Below are positions 1-5,875 of a stretch of 5,875 bases of DNA, piece by piece. The notes below the pieces were generated by a model. That model was given only the letters and a program-made list of their open reading frames with translations, had not been told where the DNA came from and searched no databases. How positions within the stretch are numbered: position 1 is the stretch's first letter; each line of letters begins with the position of its first letter. The translations under genes were made by a program, and so were the position numbers. This stretch comes from an uncultured Pseudomonadota bacterium (GTDB lineage Bacteria; Desulfobacterota_B; Binatia; UBA9968). Location: contig CAMLCX010000334.1 of the NCBI GenBank assembly GCA_946478635.1, positions 1 to 5,875 on the forward strand. Direction: 5' to 3'.

Positions 1-1175
1 ATGCCGGAATTTTGGTCCACACGGGATACATCATCGGCCTGCCGTGGGATTCGACTAAACAGGTCGCCGACGACGTCCGCTTTCTGATGGATGAGGTGGG
101 CCCGGATCAGGCGTCTTTTTTCATGCTGACGCCTCTGCCCGGCTCCCACGATCATCGCGAGATGAAGAAGCGCGGCGATTGGATGGATCCGGACTTCAAC
201 AAGCGCGACTCTTTTCACGCGACCATCGAACATCCGTTGATGACGGCGGCAGAATGGACGGACGCGTATGAAGACGCATGGCGGACGTTTTACAGCAAGG
301 AAAATATGATTCGGAACCTGTCGCGCTGGACGGACCATCCGAAGAACTATTGGAATTTGATGTCGATTTTCTTCTGGTACAAAAACGCCGCGCTCATCGA
401 AAAACAGCATCCCATGGTCGCGGGTTTTTTCCGCCTCAAGGATCGCAAGGCGCGCCGTGAGGGCTATGCCATCGACTCTATCCCCGTCCATCTCTGGAAG
501 CGCGCGAAGGAAACCGCCGCGCTGATGATCACCTGGGCCAAATTCTTAAAGGAAATGGAAGAAGTCTGGCTGCAGACGCGCAAGAAAACCGAAACCGAGG
601 AACGCTGGCTGGAACAGATTCAAAAGCTGCAATCGGATATTTGGCAAGTGCTGCGCATCGGCGAAATTCAAAAACTTTGCAACAATGCCAAGGAAACCCT
701 GCCTGAACGCGCGCGCGCCATCCTTGAACCGCTGGAAGATCTTTCTTCGCGGGTGGTTTATGATCGCAACGATCTTAACCGTTTTTTGCGACAGTGGGAT
801 GCGTTGCGCATAAAACTTCAGGAACTGCGTCCTCTGGAAAGCGAAGCGGCACGGCGCGTGCTGGACGAGATCGGCAATATTCAGGCCGGTATCCGCCTCG
901 GCGACCGAATCCAGGAATGGCAAGAGGCTTATGCGCGTTTGCGGGTCCATCTGCCAACGCGGCCGCATCTGCGACTGGTCAGATTCGACGCCATCAACAA
1001 CCGGGTCGTTTATTCGCGCCAGGAGTTGCAGCGCGTCTGGGCGCAGAATATGCGCAATCTCCGTGAGTGGAAATGGTGGCAGATTCAACCGTGGAAATTC
1101 ACCAAAGCGATGATCAAGGATTTCTCACTGACCACATCATTTGCAAGCAGTTTCCGCGAATTTTCCAGGCAATAG
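1..1175 (+). CDS. Radical SAM protein, cobalamin-binding (B12) type, C-terminal part (5' partial)
   Basis: The frame is open to the left edge (first full codon at base 3, reading A-G-I-L-V-H-T-G), so the TTG at 12 is internal and the true start lies outside the window. About 390 residues are visible. Residue numbers count the codon at 12 as 1. Residues 4-50 match the last strands of a radical SAM barrel of the B12-binding class: GYIIGLPWDS, then FFMLTPLPGSHDH at 36-48. Residues 51-165 (WMDPDFNKRDSFHATIEHP, KNYWNLMSIFFWYKN) resemble the region after the barrel in radical SAM proteins related to hopanoid-modifying enzymes. The cobalamin domain and CxxxCxxC cluster motif would be upstream and cannot be seen. 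Residues 175-360 form a charged, helical extension containing a diverged duplication. The family catalyses radical methylations or rearrangements; the substrate is unknown. Class is fairly sure, specific function is not. Confidence 0.85.
   Translation, partial: AGILVHTGYIIGLPWDSTKQVADDVRFLMDEVGPDQASFFMLTPLPGSHDHREMKKRGDWMDPDFNKRDSFHATIEHPLMTAAEWTDAYEDAWRTFYSKENMIRNLSRWTDHPKNYWNLMSIFFWYKNAALIEKQHPMVAGFFRLKDRKARREGYAIDSIPVHLWKRAKETAALMITWAKFLKEMEEVWLQTRKKTETEERWLEQIQKLQSDIWQVLRIGEIQKLCNNAKETLPERARAILEPLEDLSSRVVYDRNDLNRFLRQWDALRIKLQELRPLESEAARRVLDEIGNIQAGIRLGDRIQEWQEAYARLRVHLPTRPHLRLVRFDAINNRVVYSRQELQRVWAQNMRNLREWKWWQIQPWKFTKAMIKDFSLTTSFASSFREFSRQ
609..1046 (+). repeat. Diverged internal duplication in the radical SAM C-terminal extension
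   Basis: This is a protein-level repeat. Copy A is residues 200-261 (609-794) and copy B is residues 284-345 (861-1046), counting the codon at 12 as residue 1. The best-matching part is RVVYDRNDLNRFLRQ (750-794) against RVVYSRQELQRVWAQ (1002-1046), exactly 84 residues apart. Upstream matches are LEQIQKLQ with LDEIGNIQ (also 84 apart) and RIGEIQ with RLGDRIQ (about 80 apart, implying small indels). The two copies look like a duplicated helical or coiled-coil unit. The alignment was made by eye. Confidence 0.55.
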
Positions 1176-1206
1176 TGAAAAACCGGCCGGCGGCCGCGGC
1201 CGGTTA
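1176..1206 (-). terminator. Rho-independent terminator closing the minus-strand operon
   Basis: The arms 1181-1189 and 1197-1205 pair in a perfect 9-bp stem (AACCGGCCG with CGGCCGGTT) around a 7-base loop. On the minus strand the stem runs into a T stretch (TTTTTCAC). On the plus strand the stem is followed by AGTGAATC with no T run, so it is built to stop leftward transcription. Its upstream arm overlaps the TAA stop (1204-1206) of the SirB1-like gene. It nearly fills the 28-base gap between the two convergent genes. Confidence 0.8.
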
Positions 1207-2034
1207 GTGAATCAGCGTGACCCGTTTGGCCAGGTCGATCAGCTGCTCGCGCACCTCGGCTGCGTCTTTCGCGCCTGGCGCCCGCTCCAAATACGTTTCA
1301 AAATCCGCCCGAGCCTGAGCAAAACATTCGAGCCTCATATAGACTTTCGCCCGATCGTGAATTTCATCGACGGCGGCGGGGTCCAGTATAATGGCCTGGT
1401 CGAGCGCCGATAACAATTTCACGAGATCGTTGGTCTTCGCGTAGATCCCCTTGAGATTGCCGAGCATCCGCCTCAGGATGTCTTTTTTACTCGCCGTTTT
1501 GAGATACTCGTCACGGAGATCGACCGCGCCGCCATACAGGCCGCTGAGCATACGGGCCAAATCGTTGCGCGACTTGATCTCTCCCTGGCTGAATGGATCG
1601 ATGACGATCTCAGCTCCATTCTGACTATATTTGACGAGAAAGTGACCGGGGAACCCCACGCCATCGAGCACCACCCCGACACGCCGGGCGACTTCCATGT
1701 AAAGAATTGAAAGACTAATCGGTATGCCGATTTTGCGGTCCAGGACTTGGTTGAGGAAGCTGTTTTGAGGATCGTAGTAGTCGTCGCTGTTGCCGCGGAA
1801 ATGGTGCTGGCGGAACAAGACATCATTGAGTGCGGCAAGGGTTTGAACGACCTCACCGTCCTGGCACCGGCCGGCGACCTCTGCCGCTAACTCGTCGATG
1901 CGCGACAGATACGCCGGAATATCAAGCTTCGGATAATCCGTCAGCGCGATCGTCAGAGCCGCCCGACCGAGGTCGATTTTATCCTCGCCCCGGTCGACGG
2001 CCTGACGAAATTCGCGATAGGGATCGTGCGCCAA
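1204..2034 (-). CDS. SirB1-family transglutaminase-like/TPR protein
   Basis: A 276-residue protein with the SirB1 (YchA-like) layout. The N-terminal helical part (IDLGRAALTIA, residues 20-30) leads to a transglutaminase-like core at about 65-150 with NSFLNQVLDRKIGIPISLS (91-109), GFPGHFLVKY (127-136) and IDPF (145-148). TPR-like helices at about 185-252 follow (LKGIYAKTNDLVKLLSALDQ, then ALDQAIILDP to ARADFETYLERAP). His131 and Asp146 fit the second and third places of a Cys-His-Asp triad, but the expected Cys position appears to be Ser107, so protease or transglutaminase activity is doubtful. The family's biochemical role is poorly known. The start is a TTG 10 bases after the stop of the upstream gene, without a clear Shine-Dalgarno sequence; no later ATG lies before conserved sequence, so translational coupling is likely. 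Last gene of the minus-strand run. Confidence 0.85.
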   Translation of the reverse strand: MAHDPYREFRQAVDRGEDKIDLGRAALTIALTDYPKLDIPAYLSRIDELAAEVAGRCQDGEVVQTLAALNDVLFRQHHFRGNSDDYYDPQNSFLNQVLDRKIGIPISLSILYMEVARRVGVVLDGVGFPGHFLVKYSQNGAEIVIDPFSQGEIKSRNDLARMLSGLYGGAVDLRDEYLKTASKKDILRRMLGNLKGIYAKTNDLVKLLSALDQAIILDPAAVDEIHDRAKVYMRLECFAQARADFETYLERAPGAKDAAEVREQLIDLAKRVTLIH

Positions 2035-2044
2035 TTTACGCCGC

Positions 2045-3814
2045 TTAGCGTGGTTCGGCGATGACGTCGACGAGATACGGCAGCTGCTTTTCCATCACGT
2101 ACTTGAGTCCCCGCTCGATCGCCGGACGCAGGTCGGCCGGATTCACCACCGGCCCTTCGCCGTGGACACCGAACGACTTTGCCATGGTGGCGAAGTCGAT
2201 CGCCGGATCATCGACGTGGGTGCCGATGCCGGCATTCTCGACTGGCCGATTGCGGAACTTGGCGACTTCGATGCCGTGCTCTTCGGAGTTGTAGTACGAC
2301 TGATTGTTGTGCATGACCATCAAGAGCGGAATGCGATGTTTGGCCGCGGTCCAGAGCGCGCTCGAAGTCATCAACATGTCGCCGTCGGATTGAATGGCAA
2401 CCGCAACGTTACCGCTGCCTTTGAGCGCCAAAGCCGCACCGATCGAGGCGCCCGGGCCGTAGCCCAAACCGGCGCCGCCGCTGCCGCCGAGCGAGTGATT
2501 GGGCTTGGTGAAATCCCACAGGCGGCGAGTCCAGCCGTTGGATGTCCCGTTCACCAGGATCCACGGCGCCTTTTTGATCGCTTCGCCCACTTCCAACGCC
2601 AGCCAGGCCGTGGAAATTTCTTTCTGCGATCCTTTCGCCTCCGCGTCGGCGCGCCATTTCGTGCGGCGGGTCTTATGCTTCTCGGCCAGTTCTTTTTGGC
2701 GCGCTTCGATGGCTGACTTTTTCTTGGCGTCGTTGCCGAGCAGCTCGCGGCAGAGCCGGGTCAGCTCGGGCAAGGCAACCGCGGTATCGGCGGTCATCGG
2801 CACGTCGATCGCTTGCAGCGCCTGATAGTCATTGGCCCAGGAGTGAACCAGCATGTCGTTCATCGAGATGCTGATAATCTTAACCGCTCCCGAGGTAACA
2901 TACTCCGAGTGGCGCGTCTGCTTGCTCACGGTCGTGAGCGAGCCGAAGATATCGCCGACGTCGAGAGCCAGTATGACATCGGTCTTTTGGAGAATCTCAC
3001 GAACGCCGTCGGTCGCGTCGAGAGGATGAACCGAGGGGAAATTGAAGCGCGAGCCTTTGTCGACCACCGGAATGGCCAGCAGTTCAGCGAGTTCGATGAG
3101 CGCGGGCACGGCTTTGGGATTACGTCCGACCTGGTCCGCCACAATCAGGGGTGTCTGGGCGTTGACCAACATCTCAGCCGCCCGGCGCAAGGCCTGGGGA
3201 TTTGCCTGTGTGGACGCCGGCGCGGAGTAGCGCGTCACGTCCGGAACATCCATTGCCGCCGTCAACGCGTCTTCCTGAATATCGGCGTCGTAGTTGATGT
3301 AGATCGGCGCCATCGGATCGGTGGTGGCGATGCGATAACCGCGGATGAACGAATCCGGCACGTCGGCCAACGAATACGGCTGGTCGTCCCACTTGACGTA
3401 GTCACGCACCTGATTGCCCTGCACCAACGCGGTGTGGATCCAGTCGATGCGCGGGCGGCGCCGCTTGGAGTTCATCGGTCCGGTGCCACCCAGCACCATG
3501 ATCGGCACGCGGTCGATATAGGCATTGAAGATCGCCATGCTCGCATGCTGCAAACCGACCATGTTGTGCGTAATCGCGATCATCGGTTTGTTTTTCGCTT
3601 TGGCGTAACCGTGCGCGATAGCAACGGAGATTTCTTCGTGGTGGCAGAAGATCACTTCCGGCTTGTAGTTGCCGCCGTAATTGACGATGGAGTCATGGAT
3701 GCCGCGAAATGTCGCGCCGGGATTGAACGCGGCGTATTCGATATCGAAAGCCTTCATCAAATCAACGACCACGTCTGAACCGTACTGCGGTTGTTTTTTT
3801 TCTACTCGGGACAC
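2045..3814 (-). CDS. Thiamine diphosphate-dependent enzyme, acetolactate synthase-like
   Basis: A 589-residue protein with the three-domain plan of the acetolactate synthase/benzoylformate decarboxylase superfamily. The N-terminal Pyr domain (about 10-185) holds HHEEISVAIAHGYAK, where Glu60 fits the catalytic glutamate that activates ThDP. The central domain (about 200-360) has PLIVADQVGRNP and ILALDVGD. A charged linker (361-400) leads to the C-terminal PP domain with GGSGGAGLGYGPGASIGAAL (443-462) and the Mg-ThDP motif, Asp477 in QSDGD through Asn504 in HNNQSYYN, the usual 27-residue spacing. Serine replaces the first Gly of the usual GDG. I see no firm FAD signature. Such enzymes decarboxylate 2-oxo acids or join or cleave C-C bonds; the true acetolactate synthase role is unlikely because no regulatory subunit or ilv gene is nearby. 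The GTG start is backed by a strong Shine-Dalgarno sequence. The gap to the upstream dehydrogenase is 73 bases. Confidence 0.9.
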   Translation of the reverse strand: MSRVEKKQPQYGSDVVVDLMKAFDIEYAAFNPGATFRGIHDSIVNYGGNYKPEVIFCHHEEISVAIAHGYAKAKNKPMIAITHNMVGLQHASMAIFNAYIDRVPIMVLGGTGPMNSKRRRPRIDWIHTALVQGNQVRDYVKWDDQPYSLADVPDSFIRGYRIATTDPMAPIYINYDADIQEDALTAAMDVPDVTRYSAPASTQANPQALRRAAEMLVNAQTPLIVADQVGRNPKAVPALIELAELLAIPVVDKGSRFNFPSVHPLDATDGVREILQKTDVILALDVGDIFGSLTTVSKQTRHSEYVTSGAVKIISISMNDMLVHSWANDYQALQAIDVPMTADTAVALPELTRLCRELLGNDAKKKSAIEARQKELAEKHKTRRTKWRADAEAKGSQKEISTAWLALEVGEAIKKAPWILVNGTSNGWTRRLWDFTKPNHSLGGSGGAGLGYGPGASIGAALALKGSGNVAVAIQSDGDMLMTSSALWTAAKHRIPLLMVMHNNQSYYNSEEHGIEVAKFRNRPVENAGIGTHVDDPAIDFATMAKSFGVHGEGPVVNPADLRPAIERGLKYVMEKQLPYLVDVIAEPR

Positions 3815-3822
3815 TTTTCTAA

Positions 3823-3831
3823 CCCTCCCTC
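3823..3831 (-). promoter_or_regulatory. Shine-Dalgarno site for the ThDP enzyme
   Basis: The minus strand reads GAGGGAGGG, 8 bases before the GTG at 3814. This fixes the GTG as the start in preference to the in-frame ATG at residue 20, which lies within conserved Pyr-domain sequence. Confidence 0.7.
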
Positions 3832-3887
3832 AATTTTTGTGTTCTGCACTCCATACCAAGAATCCGCCTCCATCGCTAGGGGCGTAT

Positions 3888-4796
3888 TTAAGAATTCTCC
3901 CTCTGTGTTTCCCTCTGCAATAGCCCTTTCTGGTAGAAGATCTCCAGGGTCTCCTGCAGGTCTCCCTGCCGCGCCCCGCTGTCCGAAGCCTTTCCCGTTT
4001 CCAACGCTGCGATCGATTCCAAAACCTGCTGCACAGCCGGCGCCATAAACGACTCCAGGCCATGACGATTGAAGGTACGCTTGAGCTCGTCCATTTCTTC
4101 AGCGCGGCGCCCGGCGTGGATGCGCAAGCCGACGATGCTCGAAGCAACCTTGTCGATCAAACCGGGAAAACTCTCTTCATACTGGGCCGTCAACTCTTTG
4201 AGCAGGCCGAAACGGCGCGCGCCCATAAATAACTCGCAAAAAAGTCCTTGCAGCCCTTTGGTGAGGCCGGCGTAGACGACCTTGAAGGCAGACGCCTGAT
4301 TGGTGTTGGGGCCAAGCACTTTGATGGGAATGTCAAAGGACTCCAAAGCCCGGAGCCTGCTCGCCTGCGGACCGGACACGTAGACGATGGTCCCTTTTCC
4401 CATCCTGGATGCGGCTCCGATAATGCCGCCGTCGACGAAGTTCACTCCGGCCGGGCCTAATATCGCGGCAATGTCGTCGGCGGTCATCGGCGAAATGGCG
4501 TTGGCGTCGAGAAACAATAAATCCTTCCGCCCCGCCTCCTTTACTCCCGCGGCGACGTTTTCCGCCACGCGTTTGGCCGCGGAAGGAACGACGATGGACA
4601 CGATCAGCTCCGAGGAACGGACCAGCTCCGCCATCGACGCGACGGATTTAACGCCGGCGTTTTCACCTCGTTTGCGGCTCACCTCGCCGCGGTCCTTGTC
4701 GTAGGTGAGCACCTCGACGCCCCGGCTCTTTAACAGTTTGGCCCAATGAAATCCCATTTCGCCGATACTCATGATGCCGATTCGTTGAAAAGACAC
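3888..4796 (-). CDS. NAD(P)-dependent oxidoreductase, 6PGDH/3-hydroxyisobutyrate dehydrogenase-like with DUF1932-type C-terminus
   Basis: A 302-residue protein of the beta-hydroxyacid dehydrogenase superfamily. Residues 5-160 form a Rossmann domain: RIGIMSIGEMGFHWAKLL at 5-22 is the dinucleotide loop, VLTYDKDR follows at the second strand, and DLLFLDANAISP (92-103) and FVDGGIIGAAS (120-130) fit the later strands and substrate loop. Lys172 in ASAFKVVYAGLTKGLQGL is a good candidate for the conserved catalytic lysine. The following helical part (173-260) resembles the DUF1932 domain. Family members oxidise or reduce a beta-hydroxy acid with NAD(P); the substrate here is unknown. The loop reads SIGEMG rather than GxGxMG. 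I chose the GTG at 4796 because AAGGAG sits 6 bases upstream and the Rossmann fold begins at once; an upstream TTG at 4883 would add 29 unlike residues. It lies 108 bases after the amidohydrolase gene and 73 before the ThDP enzyme. Confidence 0.87.
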   Translation of the reverse strand: MSFQRIGIMSIGEMGFHWAKLLKSRGVEVLTYDKDRGEVSRKRGENAGVKSVASMAELVRSSELIVSIVVPSAAKRVAENVAAGVKEAGRKDLLFLDANAISPMTADDIAAILGPAGVNFVDGGIIGAASRMGKGTIVYVSGPQASRLRALESFDIPIKVLGPNTNQASAFKVVYAGLTKGLQGLFCELFMGARRFGLLKELTAQYEESFPGLIDKVASSIVGLRIHAGRRAEEMDELKRTFNRHGLESFMAPAVQQVLESIAALETGKASDSGARQGDLQETLEIFYQKGLLQRETQRENS

Positions 4797-4802
4797 GGTG
4801 TG

Positions 4803-4808
4803 CTCCTT
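4803..4808 (-). promoter_or_regulatory. Shine-Dalgarno site deciding the dehydrogenase start
   Basis: AAGGAG on the minus strand, 6 bases before the GTG at 4796. It supports the 302-residue form over the longer reading from the TTG at 4883. Confidence 0.75.
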
Positions 4809-4904
4809 GGCTAAAGGGTCAGTGAGTGAGATGATTCGCCGGCGCAGCTTGGCGGCCGCGTCGCTTCCTCTATGACACAACAAAGCGGTTTTTTAAAGTT
4901 CGCG

Positions 4905-5702
4905 CTATGCCACTCCGAAAAGCCTTTTTGCATTGAGCGCAAGAATGTTGGCCTTATCCGTATCGCTAATTTTAGCCGCCTTGATCTCGTCGAGGGTCGC
5001 GCAATGCTCATAGCTCGCCGGATGGGAATAAAACAGACTGCCGAAGATGAGCCTGTGCGAACCGACAGCCTCAACGAATTGCCGGACATAAGCCGGGCCG
5101 CGCACGTGGGCGGTATCGAAGAGAATATTCGGCGTGCGTCTGGCAATGTCCAACGCCAGCTGGCTGTTGGTGTTGGTCGTCAACGCATCCAACGACACGA
5201 ATGTCAGCTCGGGAAATTCCAGAGCGAGACGTTCCAATCGCCAAACCGCTTCCAGATTCGATTCCGCGTTGGTATGAATGAGCGGCACGAGTTTCAACTC
5301 GCTCACTTTTTTTAGCAGCGGGCGCATGAGCGGGTGGTCCACCGCCACTCCCTGGAAGCGGCTGTGCCACACCACGCCTTCGAGCTTGAGCTCATGCTTG
5401 ATGCGCTCCAACTCGCCGATTGAGCGCGCGCCGTGAAGCGGCTCAACGACCCCGCAGGCTGCCGGAAAACGCTTCGGATCGCGCCTGCGATAGGCGGCCA
5501 CCGTATCGTTGCAGCGCATGGTATCTCTAATGCCGTCGGCTTGAATGTAGCCGGTCGCCGCCAGAATAGCCGCCATGGAAACGCCGTTCGCATCCATCAT
5601 CTTCACCCGATTGGTGTAATCCCGCTCCTCCCAGTTGTCTCCCTCCTGTAGACTTCCTCCCGTCAATGAACCGAGATGATGGTGGATGTCGAAGACCTCC
5701 AT
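4905..5702 (-). CDS. Amidohydrolase-fold (amidohydrolase_2-like) protein with atypical metal site
   Basis: A 265-residue TIM-barrel protein of the amidohydrolase superfamily, whose members act as metal-dependent hydrolases or decarboxylases of small acids. Visible marks are DIHHHLG at 5-11 (the DxHxH strand-1 motif, His7 and His9), GVVWHSRFQG at 109-118, PLIHTNAES at 140-148 (His143 as the strand-5 ligand), HRLIFGSLFYSHP at 216-228, and the usual ending ILALNAKRLFG at 253-263. Two expected residues seem absent. The late-strand aspartate (typically FGSD or FGTD) is Leu223, and the strand-6 region reads FVSLDALTTN without the usual His. It could still bind one metal or use another catalytic scheme. 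The ATG start is well supported, with AAGGAG 5 bases upstream. First visible gene of the minus-strand run, followed after 108 bases by the dehydrogenase. Superfamily is fairly sure, substrate unknown. Confidence 0.82.
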   Translation of the reverse strand: MEVFDIHHHLGSLTGGSLQEGDNWEERDYTNRVKMMDANGVSMAAILAATGYIQADGIRDTMRCNDTVAAYRRRDPKRFPAACGVVEPLHGARSIGELERIKHELKLEGVVWHSRFQGVAVDHPLMRPLLKKVSELKLVPLIHTNAESNLEAVWRLERLALEFPELTFVSLDALTTNTNSQLALDIARRTPNILFDTAHVRGPAYVRQFVEAVGSHRLIFGSLFYSHPASYEHCATLDEIKAAKISDTDKANILALNAKRLFGVA

Positions 5703-5707
5703 GATAA

Positions 5708-5713
5708 CTCCTT
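5708..5713 (-). promoter_or_regulatory. Shine-Dalgarno site for the amidohydrolase gene
   Basis: AAGGAG on the minus strand, 5 bases before the ATG at 5702. It lies in an AT-rich stretch that fits a translation start region. Confidence 0.7.
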
Positions 5714-5875
5714 TTTAGTAGTTCTTCTGGGCTTCCCGCGTAGAAATATTAACCCGGGAGACTAGCCTGGATTAGTCATGCCACGAGGAAACCTGACGAT
5801 ACTCTGTGGATCGAGTTGTGACCCTGGAGGAACGAAGGCACCGGCGCGAATGTTTCATATGGGTCTCGGCGCTCG
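5714..5875. other. Probable leader region upstream of the operon, no convincing gene
   Basis: No recognisable protein is encoded here. Two short frames are open to the right edge: a minus-strand tail ending in TGA at 5776-5778 (about 32 residues) and a plus-strand frame from the ATG at 5778 (about 32 residues). Neither has a usable Shine-Dalgarno sequence or a family match that I recognise, so either could be chance. Two adjacent dyads lie at 5734-5759 (8-bp arms TCCCGCGT and ACCCGGGA with one mismatch, 10-base AT-rich loop) and 5760-5777 (GACTA and TAGTC, 8-base loop). A weak TAATAT lies within the first loop on the minus strand, but no matching -35 element is evident. The operon's promoter and a regulator site could be here. 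Confidence 0.3.

Noticed and set aside
546..1088. 180-residue minus-strand open frame
   Set aside because: It is antisense to the radical SAM protein, has no recognisable domain, and lies beyond the minus-strand terminator.
2813..3778. 321-residue plus-strand open frame
   Set aside because: It lies entirely antisense to the ThDP gene, which has clear family motifs; the His/Arg/Asp-rich product matches no family, as expected for a high-GC shadow frame.
4797..4883. Longer dehydrogenase form starting at the TTG at 4883
   Set aside because: The extra 29 residues are basic and unlike the family, the TTG has no good ribosome site, and AAGGAG precedes the GTG at 4796.
4797..4904. GC-rich stretch after the amidohydrolase gene considered as a terminator
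   Set aside because: The possible arms pair with several mismatches and no T run follows on the minus strand, so read-through to the dehydrogenase is more likely.
4872..5315. 147-residue plus-strand open frame
   Set aside because: It is antisense to the amidohydrolase gene and has no recognisable domain.
5776..5875. Possible C-terminal tail of an upstream minus-strand gene, or start of a divergent plus-strand gene at 5778
   Set aside because: Only about 32 residues are visible on either strand, with no family match and no ribosome site at a suitable distance, so coding cannot be supported from this window.

Overview
The window looks like a GC-rich bacterial chromosome segment with tightly packed genes and mixed start codons (one ATG, two GTG, one TTG). 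The gene types recall uncultured soil or marine lineages such as Desulfobacterota, Methylomirabilota/Rokubacteria or Tectomicrobia. That placement is an impression from family content only; there is no rRNA or other marker gene here.

Layout. From the left edge to 1175 on the plus strand is the C-terminal part of a cobalamin-type radical SAM protein, whose N-terminal half lies outside the window. It converges on a run of four minus-strand genes, read from right to left: an amidohydrolase-fold protein (5702-4905), a 6-phosphogluconate dehydrogenase-like NAD(P) oxidoreductase with a DUF1932-type C-terminal domain (4796-3888), an acetolactate-synthase-like thiamine diphosphate enzyme (3814-2045), and a SirB1-type transglutaminase-like/TPR protein (2034-1204). 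A GC-rich hairpin followed by a T run on the minus strand (1176-1206) closes the run. It sits almost wholly inside the 28-base gap between the convergent genes. The last 173 bases (5703-5875) are probably a leader region, with two small dyads and no convincing gene.

How the genes may work together. The gaps in the minus-strand run are 108, 73 and 10 bases, none holds a recognisable terminator, and three of the four genes have a clear Shine-Dalgarno sequence. This supports a single operon. The first three genes would supply a hydrolase or decarboxylase-like protein, a beta-hydroxyacid-type dehydrogenase and a ThDP-dependent C-C bond enzyme, which suggests breakdown or remodelling of a small oxo- or hydroxy-acid. 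The substrate cannot be named from sequence. The SirB1-like gene is a common housekeeping type and may only share the transcript.

No mobile element, CRISPR array or RNA gene was recognised. The least ordinary signals are an internal duplication in the radical SAM protein's C-terminal extension and the apparent loss of two usual metal-ligand positions in the amidohydrolase.
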